Shown here one piece after another: positions 50,873 through 57,071 of a DNA stretch of 57,071 bases. The notes under the pieces are model-generated. The model did not search any database. It was given only the letters and a program-made list of their open reading frames with translations, and had not been told where the DNA came from. Numbering within the stretch: the first letter of the stretch is position 1; each line of letters opens with the position of its first letter. Source of the stretch: Vallitalea maricola (GTDB lineage: Bacteria > Bacillota > Clostridia > Lachnospirales > Vallitaleaceae); the NCBI RefSeq assembly GCF_036985595.1, contig NZ_BTPU01000070.1, forward strand, positions 1 through 57,071, written 5' to 3'. Position numbers and translations under genes: made by a program.

Positions 50873-50928
50873 TTTTTTTTGCCGCAAAAAAGAACATCTG
50901 ATTTTTATTAAAAGTAGGAGGACTATCT

Positions 50929-51783
50929 ATGATATTAGCAAATGATTTAATGTTTACTTATCCAAAGACAAATAAATTAGCAGTCAACAAAGTGAATTTT
51001 CATATAGATAAAGGAGAGATATTTGGTTTTTTAGGACCTAGTGGAGCTGGTAAAACAACCACTCAAAAGTTAATCATTGGTTTGTTAAGAGGGTATAAGG
51101 GACATATAAAAGTGCTAGGTAAAGAGAGAAACAAATGGAACAAAGATTTCTTTGAAGATATAGGAGTCGCATTTGATTTTCCAAATCTCTATTTAAAATT
51201 AACTGCTAAAGAAAATCTGGACCTTATTGGATCGTACTATAAAAATAACAAAACTGATATAAATTATTTATTAGATAGAGTAGGATTATTAAAAGATAAA
51301 AATAAAAAGGTAGAAGGATTTTCTAAGGGGATGAAAATGAGACTTAATTTTATTAGAGCTCTAATTCATAGTCCTAAGCTATTGTTTTTTGATGAACCAA
51401 CGTCTGGGCTAGATCCAGTAAATGCCAAAATTATCAAAGATATTATATTAGAATTAAAAGAACAAGGGAAAACCATATTTTTAACAACACATAATATGAC
51501 TGTGGCAGAACAATTATGTGATAGAATAGCTCTTATTGTAGATGGTAGTATAAAAGTAATTGATACACCTAAAAATCTTATGATAAAAAATGGACGTAAT
51601 ACTATTAAGTTAGAATATGTGGAAGGTAATCGATTAAATGCTACGGAATATGAGTTAGATACAATCAATAGCAATTTAGAATTTTTAAAAATTATTCAGA
51701 CTAAGAAAATTAAGACAATACATAGTGGGGAGGCTACATTAGAAGATGTATTCATCGAATTAACAGGGAGGAAATTGATATGA
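50929..51783 (+). CDS. ABC transporter ATPase, cassette 2
   Basis: A 284-residue ATPase with Walker A GPSGAGKTT (residues 35-43), signature FSKGMKMRLNF, Walker B LLFFDEPTSGLDP and switch His in LTTHNM. AGGAGG is upstream. Overlaps the next gene by four bases (ATGA). Together with two small permeases it recalls the three-part drug exporters described as fluoroquinolone exporters. Confidence 0.88.
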   Translation: MILANDLMFTYPKTNKLAVNKVNFHIDKGEIFGFLGPSGAGKTTTQKLIIGLLRGYKGHIKVLGKERNKWNKDFFEDIGVAFDFPNLYLKLTAKENLDLIGSYYKNNKTDINYLLDRVGLLKDKNKKVEGFSKGMKMRLNFIRALIHSPKLLFFDEPTSGLDPVNAKIIKDIILELKEQGKTIFLTTHNMTVAEQLCDRIALIVDGSIKVIDTPKNLMIKNGRNTIKLEYVEGNRLNATEYELDTINSNLEFLKIIQTKKIKTIHSGEATLEDVFIELTGRKLI

Positions 51784-52475
51784 GAATGACAGGAGCATTA
51801 AAAACAGATTTTAAGTTCCAGATGAAGCAGGGATTTTATATTATTTACATTTTTTTAACTATCATCTATATGGCAATTTTATCTATGATTCCTAAAGAAT
51901 TTAAGAACATTATTTTACCCATAATAGTATTTTCAGATCCATCTGTAGTAGGATTTTTCTTTATTGGTGGCATAATCATGTTGGAAAAATTACAAGGAAT
52001 CATTAATTACATTGTAGTGACTCCTCTTAGTATAAAAGAATACATTTTATCCAAGGTATTTACCTTATCCCTATTGGCGGTTATTGCAGGAGAAGCAATA
52101 ACTTTTGTCTCCATAAATTCTGGAAGTGTCAATAATATAATATTGGCAATAGGTATTTTTATATCATCTGTTTTCTTTATTCTGATAGGTATTATTGTAG
52201 TAGTAGGGTGTAAAACACTTAATCAATACCTGGTTAAGATGATACCATTCTTGTTGTTGCTTATAATTCCTTGTATTTCTATTGTAGATTTTAAGTTTTC
52301 ATATATATTGACTGTAATCCCTAGTGTAGCAGGGTTTAGAATCGTATATGGTGCCTTTAATGATTGGAATGTTATTGAAGCAATAGGTCTTATAATATAT
52401 GTAATAATTATCGATTATCTTTTGTTGCACAAAGTAGAAAAAATATTTGAAAATAAAATAGTCTATGGAGGTTAG
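51780..52475 (+). CDS. ABC permease subunit A, cassette 2
   Basis: A 231-residue protein with about six hydrophobic helices (for example QGFYIIYIFLTIIYMAILSM and VGFFFIGGIIML). N-terminal MKQGF-type motif and the LxxPLSIKEYILSKV loop are conserved in ABC exporters of the Rv2687-like type. ATG overlaps the ATPase stop; GGGAGG upstream. Forms a heterodimer with the following subunit (inference). Confidence 0.8.
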   Translation: MRMTGALKTDFKFQMKQGFYIIYIFLTIIYMAILSMIPKEFKNIILPIIVFSDPSVVGFFFIGGIIMLEKLQGIINYIVVTPLSIKEYILSKVFTLSLLAVIAGEAITFVSINSGSVNNIILAIGIFISSVFFILIGIIVVVGCKTLNQYLVKMIPFLLLLIIPCISIVDFKFSYILTVIPSVAGFRIVYGAFNDWNVIEAIGLIIYVIIIDYLLLHKVEKIFENKIVYGG

Positions 52476-52479
52476 AGCA

Positions 52480-53184
52480 ATGATTAATTGTGAGCATGTG
52501 AAGGCTGACTATAAGCAAATTTTTAGAGAAAAAATAATGTTATTGCTTTTTATTTTACCAGTAATATTAATATGTTTGTTGAAAATTATATTAATAATTA
52601 CTCCGATCTATATAGAAAAATATTTTAATATTGATATTACAGATTATCACAGCTATATAATATCTGTAATATTTTTGATGATTCCATCAATGATAGGAAC
52701 AGTTGCAGGGTTTATGATGTTAGACGATAAAGATGGTAAAATATTTGAACTTATGTCAATAACACCCATTGGCAGAAACGGATATTTATATAACAGACTA
52801 TTAATTCCGATAATAATTACATTCATATACAGTTTTTTGATAAGATTAGTTATAGGTATAGCTTCTATTAGTTATGGAACAATGTTATTGATAAGTATTC
52901 TATTAAGTATACAAACAATAATCATTGGATTAATAATGTTTGACATAGCAGATGATAAGGTAAAAGGATTAACATATGCAAAAGGACTTAATATTATTAT
53001 GATATTTGGGTTGGCTGACCTATTAAATAATGAATCTATAGTTTATATTGCAATGTTGTTTCCATCATATTGGATTACAAGGTTAATAAAATCCCCAAGT
53101 TTTTCTAACATAATAATGTCATTGTGTATTCATTTATTATGGTTATTTATTATTCTAGGCAGGTTTTATAAGAAAAAAAAATAA
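52480..53184 (+). CDS. ABC permease subunit B, cassette 2
   Basis: A 234-residue membrane protein with about six hydrophobic helices. GGAGG lies 8 bases before ATG 52480; the in-frame ATG at 52465 overlaps the former gene and lacks a site. The second permease subunit of the exporter, with the IxPIGRNGYLYNRL coupling-type loop between helices 2 and 3. Confidence 0.8.
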   Translation: MINCEHVKADYKQIFREKIMLLLFILPVILICLLKIILIITPIYIEKYFNIDITDYHSYIISVIFLMIPSMIGTVAGFMMLDDKDGKIFELMSITPIGRNGYLYNRLLIPIIITFIYSFLIRLVIGIASISYGTMLLISILLSIQTIIIGLIMFDIADDKVKGLTYAKGLNIIMIFGLADLLNNESIVYIAMLFPSYWITRLIKSPSFSNIIMSLCIHLLWLFIILGRFYKKKK

Positions 53185-53223
53185 TAACTATACAACTATA
53201 CCTTTCATACCATAATATACAGG

Positions 53224-53272
53224 CAGACCTCTGTTCAAGCAATATATAATATGTTACTTAAACAGAGGTCTG
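53224..53272. terminator. bidirectional terminator between cassette 2 and the helicase gene
   Basis: CAGACCTCTGTT (53224-53235) pairs with AACAGAGGTCTG (53261-53272); T-rich on both sides. Confidence 0.85.
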
Positions 53273-53296
53273 AAATTTTAACTATGCAATTAAAAT

Positions 53297-54940
53297 TTAT
53301 CTTCTTCTTTTTCTTGTGTTTGCTAATTCCATTGTAATATTTTTACCACGTATTCTTGATTGATTCATTTTATCAATAACTTGATTAGCATATTTTTCTG
53401 GTATTTCTACAAAAGTATATTTATCGTACATATCAATTGAACCAATAGAGGAACCTTTTATCTTAGTTTCACCTGCAATAGCACCAACTATATCTCTAAC
53501 ACCTATTTTATGGTTCTTTCCAATATTGACATATAATCTTGCCATACCTTTTTCTTTCTTATTACCATAGCGTTTGGATGTATTATTTCCTCTATCATTA
53601 TTATATGACTGTCTTCTGCTTATTTCATAAGATAAGTTCATGTTATTTTCTTCTTTTAATTCAAGATTAGACATGAGTAGTGCTGCAGCTATCTTATCAG
53701 AAGTATAACCTTTATCATTTAGTTTGGTAATGATATTTTCATATTGTTCTAAATCAGAAGTATTATCAATAGTAGCAGCTAGTGATTCCATATAGTTATC
53801 TATCTTTACAGCATTAACTTTGTTAATTGATGGGATTTTTTTTCTAGGAATATCTTTTTTAATATATCTTATTATATTTGATATTCTTCTAGTTTCTGTC
53901 TTAGAAACTAAAGTATAAGAAGTACCTTTTTTGCCTGCTCTACCTGTACGACCAATTCTATGGACGTAATATTCTTCATTATCTGGCACATCATAATTAA
54001 CTACAGCTTCAACATTTTGAATATCAAGACCTCTTGCAGCAACATCAGTAGCAACAAGTATATTAATAATACCTTTATTGAATTTGTTGAGTACGCTAAG
54101 TCTTACTACTTGATTCATGTCACCATGTATTTTATCACATGCGTAACCATTGTCTTGTAACAAGTCTGTTACCTCATCAACCTTTTTTTTAGTATTACAG
54201 AATATTAATGATAGCTTTGGATGGTACACATCTATCAATCGTCTAAGAACTTCTAATTTATGATGTTCTAAAACATGATAATATCTTTGATCGATAGTAT
54301 CAGTAGTCAATTCTTTTCTTGTAATCTTAATAAGTTTAGGCTTCTTTTGGTAATTATGAGTAATATCTAAGATACTTTTTGGCATAGTTGCTGAAAAAAG
54401 TATTGTCTGGAGATTTTCGTTTGGTATTTTACTTAGTATAGTTTCAATATCTTCTCTAAATCCCATATTAAGCATTTCATCAGCTTCATCCAGTATAATT
54501 GAATTAACATGGTCAAGTTTAATGGTTTTTCTATTCATATGATCCATAAGTCTTCCAGGAGTACCAATGATTATTTGAACACCTTTTTTTAGAACAGAAA
54601 TTTGTCTATAGATAGGTTCGCCACCATAAACAGGAAATGATTTTATATTATGCATATATTTTGTTAGCTTTTTGAACTCATTACATACTTGAACAGCTAA
54701 CTCTCTTGTAGGGCATAGGACTAATACTTGTGGTTTTTTAATAGATGGATCAACTTTTTCTAATATTGGAATTGCAAATGCTGCCGTTTTACCTGTACCT
54801 GTTTGGGATTGTCCAATAATATCACTGCCTGATAATATTTCTGGAATTGATTTTTCTTGTATTTCAGTTGCTTCTTCAAATCCCATATCAGATATAGCTT
54901 TTAGAATATTATCAGATATATTTAATTCGTTGAAATTCAT
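53297..54940 (-). CDS. deaD: DEAD-box RNA helicase (DeaD/CsdA-type)
   Basis: A 547-residue ATP-dependent RNA helicase: Q motif near residue 20, SQTGTGKTAAF (motif I), PTRELA (Ia), LDEADEML (II), FSATMP (III), RGLDI and HRIGRTGRAG (VI). The C-terminal 80 residues are a DbpA-type RNA-binding domain (MARLYVNIGKNHKIGVRDIVGAIAG) with a basic tail. Family members unwind mRNA or rRNA structure, often at low temperature. The ATG has GGATGAG upstream; promoter and a roughly 50-base leader lie at about 54993-55021. No cold-shock box identified. Confidence 0.95.
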   Translation of the reverse strand: MNFNELNISDNILKAISDMGFEEATEIQEKSIPEILSGSDIIGQSQTGTGKTAAFAIPILEKVDPSIKKPQVLVLCPTRELAVQVCNEFKKLTKYMHNIKSFPVYGGEPIYRQISVLKKGVQIIIGTPGRLMDHMNRKTIKLDHVNSIILDEADEMLNMGFREDIETILSKIPNENLQTILFSATMPKSILDITHNYQKKPKLIKITRKELTTDTIDQRYYHVLEHHKLEVLRRLIDVYHPKLSLIFCNTKKKVDEVTDLLQDNGYACDKIHGDMNQVVRLSVLNKFNKGIINILVATDVAARGLDIQNVEAVVNYDVPDNEEYYVHRIGRTGRAGKKGTSYTLVSKTETRRISNIIRYIKKDIPRKKIPSINKVNAVKIDNYMESLAATIDNTSDLEQYENIITKLNDKGYTSDKIAAALLMSNLELKEENNMNLSYEISRRQSYNNDRGNNTSKRYGNKKEKGMARLYVNIGKNHKIGVRDIVGAIAGETKIKGSSIGSIDMYDKYTFVEIPEKYANQVIDKMNQSRIRGKNITMELANTRKRRR

Positions 54941-54992
54941 TATATTATCTCATCCTTAATCTTATTTGTGTTTTATCTTCTATAACTAAATC

Positions 54993-55021
54993 ATTATAGT
55001 TGTTAATCGTGAAAAAATCAA
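54993..55021 (-). promoter_or_regulatory. promoter of the helicase gene
   Basis: On the minus strand TTGATT (55021-55016), a 17-base spacer and TATAAT (54998-54993). The leader to the start codon is about 45 bases. Confidence 0.65.
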
Positions 55022-55198
55022 GTATAATTTGATATATCTCTATTTTAACCAATTAATTCTTTTATTACTTATAAGTATATGTTAAAATATATTCAAAAGT
55101 ATTAACATATTATTTATTAATAGTTTATTTTGACAAATACAGAATTGTTCAAAATAATATTGGTTACATATTAAGTATTGTTAAAGGAGGACGTTAAT

Positions 55199-55870
55199 AT
55201 GAAAAAAAGAAATCTATTAGGCATATTGATAATTGCAATTGGTGTTGTAATTTTATTAGGTAGATTAGATATAATTGATAGCGAAAATATTTTTGGTACT
55301 TATTGGCCCCTTATATTAATTGCTATTGGTTTAGTAAATCTATTTGATAAATATGGTTCAAAAACATTAGCTTCTGTATTTATATTTGTTGGTGTTATTT
55401 TTCAATTAAAGGAATTGAATATAGAAATCCTAGAAGGTATTAATATAGGTGAATTCATATTCCCAGCAGTTGTTATTATAGTTGGTGCTTGGTTAATAAT
55501 TCCTAAAAAAAAACGTAGCAATAAAATATACTCAGATAATATATTAGACACTTTTTGTTTGTTTTCAGGAAGCGATATAATTAATGATTCAACTGACTTT
55601 CAGGGAGGTAATTTAGGTACTGCTTTTGGTGGCATTGATGTTGATTTGAGAAATTCTAACATCACAGAAAATGAACCAATAATAATTGATGCATTTGTTG
55701 CATTTGGTGGTATTGATATAAAAGTACCGATGGATTGGAAAGTTGAAATAAAAGGAATCCCTCTTTTTGGTGGATGGGGTAATAAAACAAAAAGAGAGAT
55801 GGTTAATACAAACAAAGTGCTTATAGTTAAATGTTTTATTTTGTTCGGCGGACTTGACGTTAAATATTAA
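55199..55870 (+). CDS. LiaF-like membrane protein
   Basis: A 223-residue protein with four N-terminal transmembrane helices (LLGILIIAIGVVILLG, YWPLILIAIGLVNLF, TLASVFIFVGVIF, IFPAVVIIVGAWLIIP) and a C-terminal beta domain (LGTAFGGIDVDLRN, VAFGGIDIKVPMDWKV, LFGGLDVKY), the pattern of the LiaF/VraT-like cell-wall-stress proteins. In Bacillus, LiaF inhibits the LiaSR two-component system; no kinase pair is present here. ATG 55199 has AAAGGAGG upstream, preferred over earlier starts. Confidence 0.85.
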   Translation: MKKRNLLGILIIAIGVVILLGRLDIIDSENIFGTYWPLILIAIGLVNLFDKYGSKTLASVFIFVGVIFQLKELNIEILEGINIGEFIFPAVVIIVGAWLIIPKKKRSNKIYSDNILDTFCLFSGSDIINDSTDFQGGNLGTAFGGIDVDLRNSNITENEPIIIDAFVAFGGIDIKVPMDWKVEIKGIPLFGGWGNKTKREMVNTNKVLIVKCFILFGGLDVKY

Positions 55871-55875
55871 TTAAT

Positions 55876-55911
55876 AAGAGAGATATCTAATGAAAATGTA
55901 GAATCTCTCTT
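55876..55911 (+). terminator. terminator after LiaF-like gene
   Basis: AAGAGAGAT (55876-55884) pairs with ATCTCTCTT (55903-55911), followed by TAATT. Confidence 0.7.
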
Positions 55912-56107
55912 TAATTGTATTATTACAAATAAGCTTCTCTAACTATAAACTTTATTCAAATGCTAAAAGTAAAGATTTATAATAATTTAAGATATTTTTT
56001 AATATATTTTAATAAGATTTTAATATTAATAAATTATACTAGACATGTTGGATATACTAATAGTATGTTGAAATTGTAGATAGATGAAGAAGAAAGGATG
56101 TGGGATT

Positions 56108-56749
56108 ATGATTGAATGGTTTAAAGAGTTAATGACACTTGGCTATTGGACAGATATGCTTAATCAAATAAGCTCTATGGGAATGTTTGCCGGTGTTGGA
56201 TTAGCAATGATTGAAGCTTTTTTCCCACCATTACCTTTAATATTATTTGTAACGATTAATGTTATGGCCTTTGGTTTTTGGACTGGTTATTTATATTCAT
56301 GGTTAGGTTCATGCATTGGCTCAATTATTGTATTCTTGGTAATAAAAAAATTTGGACAAAAAAGATTCCAGCAGAAGATTGCTCATAACGAAAAAATCTA
56401 TAATATTTTTAATTGGATAAAGGATAAAGGATTTACTCCAATATTCTTCTTACTAACATTTCCGTTTACGCCTTCTATTGTTGTTTGTGGATTAGCAGCT
56501 TTAGCAGGCATTAAAAACAGAGAATACATTAGTGCGTTAGTTCTTGGCAAGCTTATAATGATATTTTCTCTAAGTTTCATTGGTTTTAATATAAGAGCAT
56601 TTGTAGAACAACCTCTTAAATCAATCATATTAATATCAATAACATTTGCGATATCTTTAATTGGTAAAAAAGTTATTAAACTATTTGAAAAAAAGTACGA
56701 AAAAAAGACACTGACCAAGAATAAGAAGTACCCAGCAAAAGCTGCATGA
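56108..56749 (+). CDS. VTT-domain (DedA/TVP38-like) membrane protein
   Basis: A 213-residue integral membrane protein with the VTT/SNARE-associated domain layout: helix hairpin with EAFFPPLPLILFV, GYLYSWLGSCIGSIIVFLVIKKFGQ, and FFLLTFPFTPSIVVCGLAALAGI. DedA-family members have been tied to lipid flipping and envelope homeostasis. ATG 56108 has AAAGGATG upstream; the longer start at 56084 covers that site. A long hairpin terminator (56768-56820) follows. Confidence 0.8.
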   Translation: MIEWFKELMTLGYWTDMLNQISSMGMFAGVGLAMIEAFFPPLPLILFVTINVMAFGFWTGYLYSWLGSCIGSIIVFLVIKKFGQKRFQQKIAHNEKIYNIFNWIKDKGFTPIFFLLTFPFTPSIVVCGLAALAGIKNREYISALVLGKLIMIFSLSFIGFNIRAFVEQPLKSIILISITFAISLIGKKVIKLFEKKYEKKTLTKNKKYPAKAA

Positions 56750-56770
56750 AAAGAATTTGATTAATAATAG

Positions 56771-56820
56771 AAAAAATACCCTAAAGGTAAAAGATACGAT
56801 TTACCTTTTAGGGTATTTTT
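56771..56820. terminator. bidirectional terminator after the VTT gene
   Basis: AAAAATACCCTAAAGGTAAA pairs with TTTACCTTTTAGGGTATTTT (one bulge), 8-base loop, ending in T-runs on both sides. Confidence 0.9.
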
Positions 56821-56871
56821 TATTATAAGAAGGGGTTATTCTGCTGTTTGAGTAAAATTAATTATTCTTGC

Positions 56872-57071
56872 CTAAGCATAAAAGTAATGATTATTGATCT
56901 GAGTAACAAATTTACGGTTATTCATAATCCAGAAATTTGAAGATTTTGCTGGATTAAGGAAGTATAATGAATTACCAATGTTATTGGAACCATTTAGTGC
57001 TGCGATAGCGGCATTGATACTTTCTTGAGTAGGGGTATTGTATATGTTGCAGATGGCAACATATACAATAC
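56872..57071 (-). CDS. cell wall hydrolase (SleB/CwlJ-like), 3' part only
   Basis: On the minus strand the frame ending at TAG 56872-56874 reads NIYNTPTQESINAAIAALNGSN, then LYFLNPAKSSNFWIMNNRKF and HYFYA. This is the C-terminal end of the spore cortex-lytic type hydrolase family (SleB/CwlJ, PF07486), where NxxTxExIxAAxxALNG and NP..S..FW are conserved. The gene runs off the right edge. It supports that the organism is a spore former, or at least carries the germination enzyme. The first codons visible (57035-57071) coincide with a perfect inverted repeat, so the sequence there may be unreliable. Confidence 0.8.
   Translation of the reverse strand, partial: IVYVAICNIYNTPTQESINAAIAALNGSNNIGNSLYFLNPAKSSNFWIMNNRKFVTQINNHYFYA
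57035..57071. repeat. perfect 16-bp inverted repeat at the window edge
   Basis: GTATTGTATATGTTGC (57035-57050) and GCAACATATACAATAC (57056-57071) surround a 5-base loop, exactly at the end of the window and inside the coding part of the hydrolase gene. It may be a genuine palindrome, or a fold-back artefact of a contig end. Confidence 0.8.

Noticed and set aside
1..57071. CRISPR arrays, tRNA or rRNA genes, complete insertion sequences
   Set aside because: No regularly spaced direct repeats, no cloverleaf with conserved T-loop, no rRNA signature and no intact transposase were seen in reading the window.

Overview
The window comes from a low-GC (roughly 30 % G+C, estimated by eye), spore-forming, anaerobic Firmicute of class Clostridia. 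Signs of this are A/T-rich codon use, strong AGGAGG ribosome sites, two [FeFe]-hydrogenase proteins, ferredoxin-type proteins throughout and a spore-cortex-lytic-type cell wall hydrolase at the right edge. The gene mix resembles marine or sediment Clostridia such as Vallitalea, but that genus guess is inference only.

Layout. 0-3.3 kb (mostly minus strand): a small membrane protein, a secreted Ser/Thr-rich protein, a radical-SAM gene cut off just after its cluster motif, a GC-rich compound inverted repeat, and deoD. 3.5-6.7 kb: a NifX/NafY-like protein, two overlapping MinD-type ATPases with inserted ferredoxin domains, a second NifX/NafY-like protein and a Fur-family regulator. 6.8-11.5 kb (minus): a hydrogen-sensing operon (thioredoxin-like [2Fe-2S] protein, PAS-containing [FeFe] hydrogenase HydS, SpoIIE-type phosphatase) followed by a group-B-like [FeFe] hydrogenase. 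11.5-20 kb: ROK regulator, DUF3604/PHP-type protein, anchored protein, YbiT-like ABC-F ATPase, CvfB-like S1 protein, azoreductase. 20-26.4 kb: membrane carrier-like protein, sugar isomerase-like protein, methylthioribose salvage genes mtnK-mtnA, aldose-epimerase-like protein and a DUF3783 protein.

26.7-30.7 kb: a 44-aa basic protein, an unusual chemoreceptor fused to the C-terminal half of a GT4 glycosyltransferase, a flavoprotein, a small ferritin-like protein and fructose-6-phosphate aldolase. 30.7-36.7 kb: an AraC regulator divergent from a DUF5107-TPR protein and a glycoside-hydrolase-like protein. 36.9-43.2 kb: small accessory genes among at least four decayed genes. 43.2-47.6 kb: kdgR-kduI-kduD, a hexuronate-catabolism module with two operator palindromes, then gapN. 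47.6-53.2 kb: two TetR-controlled ABC exporter cassettes. 53.3-57.1 kb: DEAD-box helicase, LiaF-like protein, VTT-family membrane protein, and the 3' end of a cell wall hydrolase.

Themes: fermentative redox control (H2 sensing and H2 enzymes, Fe-S ATPases), breakdown of uronic-acid polysaccharides, salvage of methylthioribose, and drug or envelope defence. The most unusual object is the chemoreceptor-glycosyltransferase fusion at 27.0-28.8 kb. No rRNA, tRNA, CRISPR array or intact insertion sequence was seen.
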